A DNA stretch of 22,076 nt from Thermocladium sp049965935 (GCA_049965935.1 JBMFVP010000026.1:1-22076); one strand, 5' to 3'. Shown: positions 7,908 through 15,961, counted from the stretch's first letter. Notes: generated by a model not told the origin, from the letters alone. Made by a program: numbers and translations.

Positions 7908-8879
7908 TTACCATAACTCATGGAAGTACTCGGTCCCCACTCCTAGGTTGGCGGCGTAATTGGAGCTGGAATCGCTTGTCTTATAGACGTTCTCCGCGGT
8001 GTCTGCGCCATAATTGAAGGCATGCGGCACACTCACCAGTTTCCCGCTGGATAGGTATTGCAGAGTATATGTCGCATTATATGTTACGGGCATTGCGCTG
8101 CTGCCGCCGCCAGGGCCACCGGTAACTAACTCGGCGTCTGCATATAATCCGCTTGGCAATAAGTTGTACCCATTCACGGTGTATGTTGCAGATTTTGATT
8201 TCACCTTTATGGTGACTGTATCATACTTGACGATTTTTCCGCCATACATGAAGTAGAAATTAATTGTGGGGTACCCATTGACTAATCCAACCGTTACGAA
8301 GAGAGATACACCCAATGGGTAGCTATAGGTTATAGTCGATGGGTACTGATAGGCATAGTACGTAGATCCCTGGTACGTGTATACCTTTCCATTACCGCTC
8401 ACCAACCTCCTATCCAAGTTAGCGGTGCTGGTGGTTAGGTTCCAAATATTGTCAACTATGTTTAATTGATTGGTGGCCGTATTTATCACTGCGACATCTT
8501 GCACCCAGAGATACCTGCTGGAGCCCCCGGAGGTGTAATTAAGCACTACATTTAATTGAATTGAGTAACTGTGGGGGGCAGTTGAGCTATTGGAGTCAAA
8601 GTACGCATTGTAAATGGTGAAGTTACCCATGAATTCATTGCTTGAGTATGAGTATGCCACGGTGGTGGAGCCGCTTTGATACGCGCCGTAATCTGTCACG
8701 CCCACGGGAGCATGGTCCCCATTATACCAGCTAGGAGGCAGCGTTACTTGATACTTAACGTGAGGCGGCCTAACTGGTGGGAACGCTGGCGAAGCCTTCT
8801 CTGTATTAATTGATACAGCGACCGCCAGCATCATGAGTAGGAGAGCGGTCGCCACTAGGTACTTGTACCTATTAGACAT
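7908..8879 (-). CDS. Thermopsin-family acid protease (peptidase A5), secreted
   Basis: Thermopsins are extracellular acid endopeptidases of acidophilic hot-spring archaea. The match is through several conserved segments: NEFMGN, SIQLNVVLNYTSG, WVQDVAVINT, IVDNIWNLT, LYADAELVTGGPGGGS and FNYGADTAENVY, in the same order as in Sulfolobus thermopsin. A signal peptide opens the protein (basic MSNRYK, then about 18 hydrophobic residues). The chain is rich in Asn, Ser, Thr and Tyr, as usual for secreted archaeal proteins. The frame is open to 8945, but I choose the ATG at 8879 because it starts directly at the signal peptide and a TATA box (8903-8910) lies 27 bases upstream. It has about 323 residues, close to the family size. 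It implies life at low pH. Confidence 0.88.
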   Translation of the reverse strand: MSNRYKYLVATALLLMMLAVAVSINTEKASPAFPPVRPPHVKYQVTLPPSWYNGDHAPVGVTDYGAYQSGSTTVAYSYSSNEFMGNFTIYNAYFDSNSSTAPHSYSIQLNVVLNYTSGGSSRYLWVQDVAVINTATNQLNIVDNIWNLTTSTANLDRRLVSGNGKVYTYQGSTYYAYQYPSTITYSYPLGVSLFVTVGLVNGYPTINFYFMYGGKIVKYDTVTIKVKSKSATYTVNGYNLLPSGLYADAELVTGGPGGGSSAMPVTYNATYTLQYLSSGKLVSVPHAFNYGADTAENVYKTSDSSSNYAANLGVGTEYFHELW

Positions 8880-8902
8880 ACCACTAGGGTTTACCTCGCA
8901 CT

Positions 8903-8910
8903 TTTTATAA
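8903..8910 (-). promoter_or_regulatory. TATA box for the thermopsin gene
   Basis: On the minus strand CTTATAAAAAG is centred about 27 bases before the ATG at 8879. It decides that start over the longer open frame, because the longer frame would contain the promoter. Confidence 0.6.
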
Positions 8911-8980
8911 GCATTATTGTTAAAATATAACGCTATGAGTTGCATATCTATTATTTGATATATATATATATAGGAATCAC

Positions 8981-10867
8981 CTAGCCATTAATACTTCGCC
9001 TAACCGCGTTCCTGATTTCCTCCACTGCCTCTGGATTATCTAGGGCCGATACATCCCCCGGGTTCTGGCCCAAGTAAATTGCGCGTATTACTCTTCGCAT
9101 TATCTTCGCGTTCCTCGTCTTCGGGAGAGCCTTCACGAAAACCACGTCGCGGGGCGTGAACGCCTTGCCCATGGCATCCCCCACCTCCCTCAATATTCTT
9201 TCCCTCAATTCATTTAATTCACTCCATTGACGAGGCACGACGAAGCACATCACTGCCTCCCCCTTTAACTCATCGGGGATTCCTATGCATGCGGACTCCG
9301 TGACGGCTGGATCCGAGTTAATTATGGTCTCTATCTCCGCCGGCCCCAGCCTCTTTCCCGCCACCTTTATCGTGTCATCAATCCTCCCCACTATGTATAT
9401 GTAACCCTCCTCATCATACATTGCGCCATCGCCGTGGCTCCACACTCCATCTATCTTTCGCCAGTAAGTCTCTAAGTACCTCTCAGGATCGCGCCAGAAC
9501 CCCCTAGTCATGCCCGGCCACACCGATAATATGGATAACTCCCCCTCAGTATTGGGTGGCACTGGCTTTCCTCCTGGATCCAGAATCGCCGCGTTAATGC
9601 CTGGACTAGCCCCATTAAACGAGGATGGCTTTATGGGCTTCACGACATAGCAGCCAACTATGCCGCCTGAAACCTCGGTGCCTCCACTGTAATTAATTAT
9701 GGGTACCTCGCCTCGCCCAGCCTCATATAGCCATGCCCAGCTCTCCAGATCAATTGGTTCCCCAGTATTGCCGAATGCCTTAATGGGACCCACGCTTGGC
9801 TTTGATCCCTCAGATCTAAGCAGTCGTATCAACGTTGCCGAGAGACCCAATATATTTACATTGTTCTCCTCGATGAACTCCCATAACCTGTTCGGGCTAG
9901 GGTAATCCGGGACACCCTCAAAGAGGGCTATGGATCCATGAAGTAGGTAACCGCCGAAAATCATCCATGGCCCCATCATCCAGCCCAAGTCCGTGACCCA
10001 CATCAACGTATCTCCCCTCCTCATGTCGAATTGGAAATATATGTCGGCCGCTGCCTTTATGGGGAATCCATCATGTGTATGAACCGTTCCCTTCGGTTTC
10101 CCAGTGGTGCCGGATGTGTAGAGTATCATCAATGGATCCTCGGCGCCCGTCTCCTCAACATGATCCCCGCCCGTCCTCATTGCTTCCCCCATATCCACGT
10201 AATTATCGAATTGCCTTCCACTTCTATTCAGCATCACGACGCTCTTAACGGTGTTGGGAAGGCCATTCCGCAGTTCCTCAACCATATCCACCTGCTTTCC
10301 TTTTCTAATGGAGGAGTCAGATGCGAAGACGAATCTAGCTTCGGCATCCTCCAACCTAGTTCTTATTGCTCCCCTGCCGAATCCACTGAAGAGGGGTACC
10401 ACGACCCCGCCGGCCCTTATTATCCCAAGAAATACAGGCACTATTTCCGGAATCATGGGCATGTAGATACCCACCCTATCCCCTCGCCTCAACCCATTCC
10501 TATGCAGCCAGCTGCTCACTGCCCTCGCCTTGTAGAGCACGTATGAGTATGACCATTGAATCGAGTCGCCCGCCTCGTTCCCCCACTTAACCAAGATATT
10601 TGATCCCTCCGGCAATTGATCAGCTATATTTAGCCCGCCATCAATGAACCACTTGGCCCAGGGCTTACCTAACGATAAGTCCAACACCTTAGTGTAGGGC
10701 TTGCTCCACCGTATTCCAATTATTCTCACGAATGATTCCCAGAACCACTCGGGCCTTTCATGGGTTGATTTAATGAATTCATCGAGATTCTTCAGTCCAT
10801 GTTCATCCATGAATCTAGCCACATTGCTCTCTGTCAAGTTATCTTTACTAGGTCTCCATGTATTCAT
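8981..10867 (-). CDS. Acyl-CoA synthetase (acetyl-CoA synthetase-like, AMP-forming)
   Basis: It joins a carboxylate to CoA through an acyl-adenylate. The ANL-family motifs are present: P-loop LYTSGTTGKPKG (about 249-260), NYSGGTE (392-398), the hinge-region GRIDDTIKVAGKRLG (494-508) and the C-terminal PKTRNAKIMRR with catalytic K588. The N-terminal ACS-type region and length of 628 residues fit the acetyl-CoA synthetase subgroup. Where acetate-specific enzymes have W-W-Q-T-E, with the second Trp blocking the acyl pocket, this one has S-G-G-T-E, so a longer acid (propionate, butyrate or a branched acid) is likely. A TATA-like CTTTAAAG (10889-10896) lies 25 bases before the ATG. The thermopsin and MFS genes follow on the same strand. 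Confidence 0.9.
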   Translation of the reverse strand: MNTWRPSKDNLTESNVARFMDEHGLKNLDEFIKSTHERPEWFWESFVRIIGIRWSKPYTKVLDLSLGKPWAKWFIDGGLNIADQLPEGSNILVKWGNEAGDSIQWSYSYVLYKARAVSSWLHRNGLRRGDRVGIYMPMIPEIVPVFLGIIRAGGVVVPLFSGFGRGAIRTRLEDAEARFVFASDSSIRKGKQVDMVEELRNGLPNTVKSVVMLNRSGRQFDNYVDMGEAMRTGGDHVEETGAEDPLMILYTSGTTGKPKGTVHTHDGFPIKAAADIYFQFDMRRGDTLMWVTDLGWMMGPWMIFGGYLLHGSIALFEGVPDYPSPNRLWEFIEENNVNILGLSATLIRLLRSEGSKPSVGPIKAFGNTGEPIDLESWAWLYEAGRGEVPIINYSGGTEVSGGIVGCYVVKPIKPSSFNGASPGINAAILDPGGKPVPPNTEGELSILSVWPGMTRGFWRDPERYLETYWRKIDGVWSHGDGAMYDEEGYIYIVGRIDDTIKVAGKRLGPAEIETIINSDPAVTESACIGIPDELKGEAVMCFVVPRQWSELNELRERILREVGDAMGKAFTPRDVVFVKALPKTRNAKIMRRVIRAIYLGQNPGDVSALDNPEAVEEIRNAVRRSING

Positions 10868-11211
10868 ATATATTATAACAAATAACTCCTTTAAAGCATT
10901 ATGTTAATTTTGCAATAAAAACATCATTTGGCCCCTCCCCACACGCTGCAGAACTCATCCAATGTTTGGCATAGTCACTTGCCTGAAAAGATCTTATGCG
11001 TATTCAAGGTCTCTTGGTTCTAATTTAGGCTGCGTAACCTTTTTAAGGCATTCATTAGAGCCGATTAATTATATCAAGTGTAGCAAGAAACATCCTTCTC
11101 ATAATAAATATGGGGCTTTTCTTAAAAGATAATGGTAAGTATTTATGGCTGTGTTTCACTAGAAACAATAAGTATTTATACTGGTTTGTTATGTAGTTTT
11201 TCAAGATAAGT
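10868..11211. other. Divergent intergenic region, 344 bases
   Basis: This separates the acyl-CoA ligase (minus) from the Lrp-type regulator (plus). On the left is the TATA-like box of the ligase (10889-10896). On the right are two copies of AAGTATTTAT (11137-11146 and 11170-11179), with a six-base-arm palindrome between them. The middle (about 10920-11100) holds no gene that I can support. Confidence 0.5.
11152..11167. promoter_or_regulatory. Candidate operator palindrome upstream of the Lrp-type gene
   Basis: TGTTTC-ACTA-GAAACA is an inverted repeat with perfect six-base arms. It sits between two TATA-like AAGTATTTAT repeats, just upstream of the likely TATA box of the regulator. Lrp/AsnC proteins often bind short palindromes in their own promoters, so autoregulation is plausible but inferred. 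Confidence 0.4.
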
Positions 11212-11715
11212 ATGGCAGTGCAGAGAACGTATGAATTAACTCCGGCTGAAATAGAGAGGGAGTTAACGGAGAGACAGATCCAGATACTCCAGTACCTACT
11301 AAAGAGGGCTCAGCCCCTGAAGGTGTACACGGTGTATGCGGATCAAGATGAAATAGCGAGGGATCTAGGCATGACCAGGCAAGCCCTCAGCGTTCACTTA
11401 AAGAAGTTGAAGGACCTGGGGCTGATACGGACGGGAAGGGAATTCGTCGATATAACCGAGAAGACATTGAAAGTGCTTAAGCTAAGCACGGCCGAGGCCG
11501 TGGTCATGATAAAGGCCATGCCAAAATATAGGCCGCAGGTCTATGAGAAGGTGAAGGAGTTACCCGTCGAGAAGGCCTATAGAGTCTCGGGCGAGTATGA
11601 CTTGATTCTCATAACGAGGGAGGCGCATGTAAATGACTTGCTGCGAGTGCTGAGCACAATGGAGGGAGTAGAGGACACGAAGACCTTCATATCGCTGGAA
11701 GTAATAAAGGAGTAG
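11212..11715 (+). CDS. Lrp/AsnC-type transcriptional regulator
   Basis: The 167-residue protein has an N-terminal winged helix-turn-helix (residues about 20-90; recognition region DEIARDLGMTRQALSVHLKK). A C-terminal RAM/AsnC-type ligand domain follows (about 95-165: VMIKAMPKYRPQVYEKVKEL, then YDLILI and GVEDTKTFISLE). Such proteins form dimers to octamers and respond to amino acids or other small molecules. The helix-turn-helix has a longer turn than classical Lrp (extra residues RAQPLKVYTVYADQ). A TATA-like TATTTATA lies about 35 bases before the ATG, with a palindrome just upstream. It is divergent from the acyl-CoA ligase gene, which may be a target. The ligand is not predictable. Confidence 0.85.
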   Translation: MAVQRTYELTPAEIERELTERQIQILQYLLKRAQPLKVYTVYADQDEIARDLGMTRQALSVHLKKLKDLGLIRTGREFVDITEKTLKVLKLSTAEAVVMIKAMPKYRPQVYEKVKELPVEKAYRVSGEYDLILITREAHVNDLLRVLSTMEGVEDTKTFISLEVIKE

Positions 11716-11721
11716 GGGCAA

Positions 11722-11729
11722 CTTTAAAA
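11722..11729 (+). promoter_or_regulatory. TATA-like box for the FAD synthase gene
   Basis: CTTTAAAA is centred 28 bases before the ATG at 11754, directly after the regulator's stop codon. The FAD synthase gene therefore probably has its own promoter. Confidence 0.45.
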
Positions 11730-11753
11730 CCTCATTATTATTAAGCAACGTAA

Positions 11754-12464
11754 ATGAATGCTGGGGATATTGAGTCGCGTGCCTTAATTTATATCAGAAA
11801 TGTCGAGCAGGCGTTAAATCAATTAGGGGCGATCAATAATGAGGAAGCGCGCAGCGTTATTGACGCTGCTCGGGCTTACCTAAAGGATAGTAAGCACTAT
11901 TTTAAGGTCGGTGATTATGCCACGGCGATCTCGACTGCCTCCTACGCGGAGGGCTTATTAGATGCCTTAAGGATGCTTGGGATAATAGACGTAAAGTGGC
12001 TGCTTCCCAGTCAACTCACTGGATTAGCTAGGTCCAAGGTTTTCGTGGCAGGCACATTTGACTTGCTTCATCCAGGACATGTTCTATACCTAAAGCAGGC
12101 ATGGGAGTTAGGCAGAGTAGTCGCAGTGGTGTCGAGGGACTCCACCGTCGAGCGAATTAAGAGACGGCGGCCCATTATTCCAGAGGATCAACGCGCATTC
12201 ATGGTTGGTTCAATAGAGTACGTGGAGAGATCCAGGGTTGGGTATGAGGGGGACATGTTCAGAGTCGTGGAGGAGGAGGCTCCAGACATAATTCTATTAG
12301 GCCCTAATCAGCCGTTTGATGAGGCTCAGGTAATGCGTGAACTGGAGAAGAGGGGAATAAGGGCTAGAGTGCTTAGGGCTCGGGAGGAGGCTGCTTGCGA
12401 GCTGTGCAGCACCACAAGGATAATACAGAGGATCCTCTCTCTAAATAATGCTAATTCACAATAG
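11754..12464 (+). CDS. ribL: DUF357-FAD synthase (RibL) fusion
   Basis: The C-terminal part is an archaeal FAD synthase, transferring AMP from ATP to FMN. It has the nucleotidyltransferase motif GTFDLLHPGH at residues 100-109 with the H-x-G-H pair, PIIPEDQRAFMV, and a late CSTTRIIQRI corresponding to the second nucleotide-binding motif, with cysteines like those of methanococcal RibL. The first 80 residues are a helical DUF357-type domain (RNVEQALNQLGA, then ARAYLKDSKHYFKVGDYATAI), a fusion known in crenarchaea. The length of 236 residues is as expected for the fusion. A cytidylyltransferase acting on another alcohol phosphate is the alternative, but the C-terminal Cys pattern favours RibL. 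A TATA-like box gives it an independent promoter. Confidence 0.8.
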   Translation: MNAGDIESRALIYIRNVEQALNQLGAINNEEARSVIDAARAYLKDSKHYFKVGDYATAISTASYAEGLLDALRMLGIIDVKWLLPSQLTGLARSKVFVAGTFDLLHPGHVLYLKQAWELGRVVAVVSRDSTVERIKRRRPIIPEDQRAFMVGSIEYVERSRVGYEGDMFRVVEEEAPDIILLGPNQPFDEAQVMRELEKRGIRARVLRAREEAACELCSTTRIIQRILSLNNANSQ

Positions 12465-12489
12465 CATTATTGCCTAGCAGCCAGTTAAG

Positions 12490-12497
12490 TATTTATT
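12490..12497 (+). promoter_or_regulatory. TATA-like box for alaX
   Basis: TATTTATT within AAGTATTTATTT is centred 25 bases before the ATG at 12519. The same AAGTATTTAT core occurs twice before the Lrp-type gene. Confidence 0.45.
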
Positions 12498-12518
12498 TAG
12501 CCTCATTGCTGGTAATCC

Positions 12519-13238
12519 ATGGCCACTATTCACTTATATCAGAAGGATAGTTACTTGAGGGAAACAGAGGCCAGAGTGGTGGCGGTGGATGGTAGGAACC
12601 TCCTCTTGGACTCAACGATAATTCACCCAACCAGTGGCGGCGTTGTTCATGATACTGGGAAAATCATTGGGCGGGAGGAATACTCTATAATTGATGCGAT
12701 TCACGATAAGGAAAAGGATGAGATAATCCATGTGTTGGATAAGGAACCTAAGCTGGCTCCACTGGATAAGGTAAAGATAAAGCTGGACTGGGAGAGGAGG
12801 CATCGATTAATGAGGCTCCACACCGCATCCCACATAATTGCCTCGATAATGTATACTAAGTATGGCGCATTAATAACTGGTGGAACAATAGAGCCAGAGT
12901 ATGCTAAGGATGATTTTGGGGTGGATAAGCTGGATAAGGAGGAGGCGCAGGGAGTAATAGATACGGCTAACATGATAATAAAGAGGGGTCTAGAGGTCAA
13001 GGTTTATTGGCTGCCTCGCGAGGAGGCCATTAAGATACCGGGCATAGTTAAGCTGGCGAATAGGTTACCCCCTGGGAGCGGCGATAAGTTAAGGATAGTT
13101 GAGATACCGGGCATTGATATACAGGCAGATGGAGGTCCCCACGTTAAGAATACTGGAGAGATAGGCACTGTGGAATTGATAAAGGTAGAGAATAGGGGGA
13201 AGGGCAGGAAACGCATGTACTACACGGTTAGGCCCTAG
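12519..13238 (+). CDS. alaX: Alanyl-tRNA editing protein AlaX
   Basis: AlaX proteins are free-standing copies of the AlaRS editing domain that deacylate mischarged tRNA-Ala (Ser or Gly). At 239 residues, with an N-terminal beta-barrel domain (residues 1-95), this is the AlaX-M form. The zinc site begins with H101-T-A-S-H105. The second half is D204-G-G-P-H208, where most family members have C-G-G-T-H; the usual Cys is Asp and the Thr is Pro. TGEIGTVEL follows as usual. Asp can still bind zinc, so activity is plausible. The barrel motif reads HPTSGGVVHDTG. It lies downstream of ribL with its own TATA-like box, and ends 14 bases from the convergent NOG1 gene. Confidence 0.88.
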   Translation: MATIHLYQKDSYLRETEARVVAVDGRNLLLDSTIIHPTSGGVVHDTGKIIGREEYSIIDAIHDKEKDEIIHVLDKEPKLAPLDKVKIKLDWERRHRLMRLHTASHIIASIMYTKYGALITGGTIEPEYAKDDFGVDKLDKEEAQGVIDTANMIIKRGLEVKVYWLPREEAIKIPGIVKLANRLPPGSGDKLRIVEIPGIDIQADGGPHVKNTGEIGTVELIKVENRGKGRKRMYYTVRP

Positions 13239-13252
13239 CTGAATAAAATCCC

Positions 13253-14251
13253 TTATTGTGGGGGAATAAGCTTAGGTAATACGTATTTCTCGATTAAATC
13301 GTCCCTTAACTCCTTGGTGCCTAAGCACTTTGCCGCCGCCACTCTATAGGTGGGTTCAAGTATTGCTGTCTCGATCGCCTTCACCTCGGGCTCCGTCGCT
13401 ATATCCACCTTATTTATGGCAACCACTAAAGGTACCTTGAAGGCATTCCTCACCTCGTTGAGCAGGTTTAATTGATTGTCGATGGCGTTTCCGCTGTGGG
13501 GAGTGGGATCCATGACAATTACTATGACGTGCGCTAAGTGCCTCATGGCTAATATGGCTTGGAGCTCAATACTATTCCTCTCGCTGAGTGGCCTATCCAG
13601 AAGACCCGGCGTATCTAGTACTTGAATCATTGAGTCGCCGAATAACTTGATGTGGCCCACGATTATTTTCTTGGTTGTGAATGGGTAATCCGCTATCTCG
13701 GGCTTAGCGGTGGATATGCAGTTAACTAGGCTGCTCTTGCCCGTGTTAGGCATTCCGGCCACCACTATGGTTGGGAGCGATGCATTTATGCTTGGCATTG
13801 ATTTAATGCGGGGAGCCACTGTCCTAAGCAGCTCTATGTCTCTCGATAAATCATTGATTAGGTCCATCATTCTGGCCAGATATGCCCTCCTCGCCCTAAT
13901 GATGTCTCCCCTGCTGGCTGCTGCCTTAATCATCATTAGGCTCTCCCTCCGTATTGACTTAACTGCTCGGGAGGCATTGAATATCTTTGATAGCGAGTGC
14001 CGATAATCCTCTTCCTTTACCTCTAGGAGAAGTAGTTCCCTATAGAATGGGTGTAGATCCTTGAGGAACGGCATTGAGAGGGCAATGCCTCGAAGCTTGG
14101 TTGAGGCGTAGTCTGCCGATTTCTTTATTCTAACGGCCTCTAGATTGCGCATCGCCTCCATGCCTCGCCTCTTATATCGTGCCTCAGCGGTTTTGTATCT
14201 ATCCATGAATGCATTCAATAATTCCCTCGCTGATGGAATGTTCATAGACAT
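13253..14251 (-). CDS. NOG1-family GTPase
   Basis: Archaeal NOG1 relatives of the Obg group are thought to act in assembly of the large ribosomal subunit. The N-terminal 155 residues form the helical NOG1 domain (many Arg/Lys, YRELLLLEVKEEDYRHSL). The G domain has G1 GMPNTGKS (166-173), G2 DYPFTTKK, G3 DTPGLLDRP (213-221) and G4 NKVD (280-283). Length of 332 residues is normal for the archaeal form. It is divergent from psmB, with only 53 bases between start codons. Its 3' end faces alaX. Confidence 0.9.
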   Translation of the reverse strand: MSMNIPSARELLNAFMDRYKTAEARYKRRGMEAMRNLEAVRIKKSADYASTKLRGIALSMPFLKDLHPFYRELLLLEVKEEDYRHSLSKIFNASRAVKSIRRESLMMIKAAASRGDIIRARRAYLARMMDLINDLSRDIELLRTVAPRIKSMPSINASLPTIVVAGMPNTGKSSLVNCISTAKPEIADYPFTTKKIIVGHIKLFGDSMIQVLDTPGLLDRPLSERNSIELQAILAMRHLAHVIVIVMDPTPHSGNAIDNQLNLLNEVRNAFKVPLVVAINKVDIATEPEVKAIETAILEPTYRVAAAKCLGTKELRDDLIEKYVLPKLIPPQ

Positions 14252-14274
14252 GTAAAATGAATCGGGGCCCTAAA

Positions 14275-14282
14275 TTTAAATA
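14275..14282 (+). promoter_or_regulatory. TATA box for psmB
   Basis: TTTAAATA is centred 26 bases before the ATG at 14305. It supports that start over the longer frame beginning at 14257, which would include the promoter. Confidence 0.55.
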
Positions 14283-14304
14283 CATTTACTTAAACGGTAT
14301 ATGT

Positions 14305-14919
14305 ATGAGCGAGTACGAGATAATAACGGGCACATCAGTGGGCGTGAAGGCCAGTGATGGCGTTGTACTGGCATCCGAGAAGAGAATAGCTTATGGCTTC
14401 TACCTGCTAAGTAAGTCCGGCAAGAAGCTGTTCAAGGTCACCGATAAGGTAGGCATGGTGTCCTCAGGCGTCTTGGCTGATATGCAGGTGATTTCTAAAT
14501 TAATTAGGGCTAACATAACTATGCATGAAATGGAAGCGAAGAGGCCGGCATCGACTAGGGCCGTGGCCAAGCTGCTCAGCCAAGTCCTGTTCCAGAGCAG
14601 GTACATGCCGTTCCTCGTGGAGGTAATGGTGGGTGGAGTGGATGAGTCCGGCCCGCACTTAATAGTGCTGGATGCAGCCGGTGCATTAATAGAGGATGAC
14701 TTTGCGGCTCTCGGCACCGGCGCCAGGACCGCGATAGGCATTATAGAGACCAGTTACAGGCAGGGAATAGGCGTTAACGATGCTAGGATGATAGCGATAA
14801 ATGCGGTGAGGGAGGCCAGTTATAGGGATGCGGTTTCAGGCGATGGGGTTGATTTAATGACGATAACAAAGGATGGGATACGGGAGGAAACCGTGCCCAT
14901 AGCTCAACCGGCTAAGTAG
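14305..14919 (+). CDS. psmB: Proteasome beta subunit, atypical N-terminus
   Basis: The protein has the Ntn-hydrolase proteasome beta fold: GVKASDGVVLASEKR, SGKKLF with the lysine matching Lys33, SGVLADMQV, VMVGGVDESGPHL, FAALGTGA and SGDGVDLMTI. The N-terminus reads MSEYEIITGTSVG. In active beta subunits the motif is G|TTTVG with Thr1 freed by self-cleavage. Aligned on V-G, the Thr1 position here is Gly9, with Thr10 one place later. This suggests a beta paralogue that is not processed by itself or is structural, as for one of the two beta types in Sulfolobus. The start at 14305 (204 residues) is chosen for the TATA box. It overlaps the TYW1 gene by 8 bases, convergently. Confidence 0.88.
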   Translation: MSEYEIITGTSVGVKASDGVVLASEKRIAYGFYLLSKSGKKLFKVTDKVGMVSSGVLADMQVISKLIRANITMHEMEAKRPASTRAVAKLLSQVLFQSRYMPFLVEVMVGGVDESGPHLIVLDAAGALIEDDFAALGTGARTAIGIIETSYRQGIGVNDARMIAINAVREASYRDAVSGDGVDLMTITKDGIREETVPIAQPAK

Positions 14920-15961
14920 TGGGTTTCTCTATCCACCTATCAACCGGTCTCTCCATGTTTCTAAGCACCACTATACGTGAATTCACATCCTCATCCATGA
15001 ATTCATACATGGCTCCCAACTCGCTTAATAATTTATTAGCCCACTCCCGTACCTCCTCGTGGCTCAGCATGTTTTCCTTGCTTAGCCTATAAACCGAGTG
15101 GCCGAGATGCATATATGACTTGACCTCTATGAAGTGTGGACTACCTATTCGCATTAATTCGGCGAATTCCGGAACGTATTTAGGATCGGTGTTCCATCCC
15201 TTTATTAATGTAATTCTCACAACTGTTCTAGTGCCTAGTTTAGGCAACATTTTGAGCGTTCTTAACCAGGAGTCCCACGCTGCTTCCCCCTTCATTACCG
15301 GTACATTTATCTTATTGAATAATGCCTTATTAGAGGCATTGCATGACAGGTATAGTTGAGTCGGCAATGCATTCTCCTCCGCCAGTCTCTCTATTGCTTC
15401 GGGGTGCTCGCCATTGGTGACTATGAATATTGATTTCGCATTGGGGAGGGATCTTATTAACTTAACTAGTTCAGGTAACTTGGGGTACAGTGTTGGTTCC
15501 CCCGATAGCGATATCGCGAAGTGAGTGGGCTCCATCGCCTCCCTAATTCTTTTCTTGCCCTCGGGATGACCGAAGTAGCCGGACAATAATCGCCGCCTCT
15601 CCGCTAATACGCCTCTCAATAAGTCCTCGGGCTCCATCACCTCATCGCTGCTTGGGGCAATTGAATCAAAGGCATCCGTCGGTCTCCAGCAGTATACGCA
15701 CCTATTGCTGCACACCATGCCCATGGGCCCAAACTCCACGCATCTATGGCTGCCGCCGACCGGGGCACCATAGAACTTATACTTATAGCAACTAGGTCCT
15801 CCGGAGAGCGCTGACTTAGTCCAATGACATAACTCTACGGTGGCGTGGCCATATACTCCATACTTGGACTTCAATAATTCGGCTCTAGTATCTATCTTTA
15901 TCTTTATCTTGCCGCCAATGACCTCATGATACTTCAGCCTCTCTTCCTGTACTTCCTCCAT
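14912..15961 (-). CDS. taw1: 4-demethylwyosine synthase (Taw1/TYW1)
   Basis: This radical-SAM enzyme forms the tricyclic wyosine base at position 37 of tRNA-Phe from m1G and pyruvate. The radical-SAM cluster motif is C84-x3-C88-x2-C91 followed by W (CSNRCVYCW). A second set, C45, C58 and C74, matches the cysteines that hold the extra [4Fe-4S] cluster in the archaeal enzyme, and 74 to 84 is the expected spacing. Further family blocks are SLSGEPTLYPKLPEL, IVTNGEHPEAI and HFIEVKSYMHLG. Length of 349 residues is normal. A TATA-like GTTAAAAA (15983-15990) lies 25 bases before the ATG. It is divergent from the XPF gene. Confidence 0.93.
   Translation of the reverse strand: MEEVQEERLKYHEVIGGKIKIKIDTRAELLKSKYGVYGHATVELCHWTKSALSGGPSCYKYKFYGAPVGGSHRCVEFGPMGMVCSNRCVYCWRPTDAFDSIAPSSDEVMEPEDLLRGVLAERRRLLSGYFGHPEGKKRIREAMEPTHFAISLSGEPTLYPKLPELVKLIRSLPNAKSIFIVTNGEHPEAIERLAEENALPTQLYLSCNASNKALFNKINVPVMKGEAAWDSWLRTLKMLPKLGTRTVVRITLIKGWNTDPKYVPEFAELMRIGSPHFIEVKSYMHLGHSVYRLSKENMLSHEEVREWANKLLSELGAMYEFMDEDVNSRIVVLRNMERPVDRWIEKPTT

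Noticed and set aside
8880..8945. Upstream ATG at 8945 as the thermopsin start
   Set aside because: The extra 22 residues precede the signal peptide and their DNA contains the TATA box.
8958..8972. TA dinucleotide run
   Set aside because: A short low-complexity tract between the ligase stop and the thermopsin promoter. It could help melting but is not evidence of a feature.
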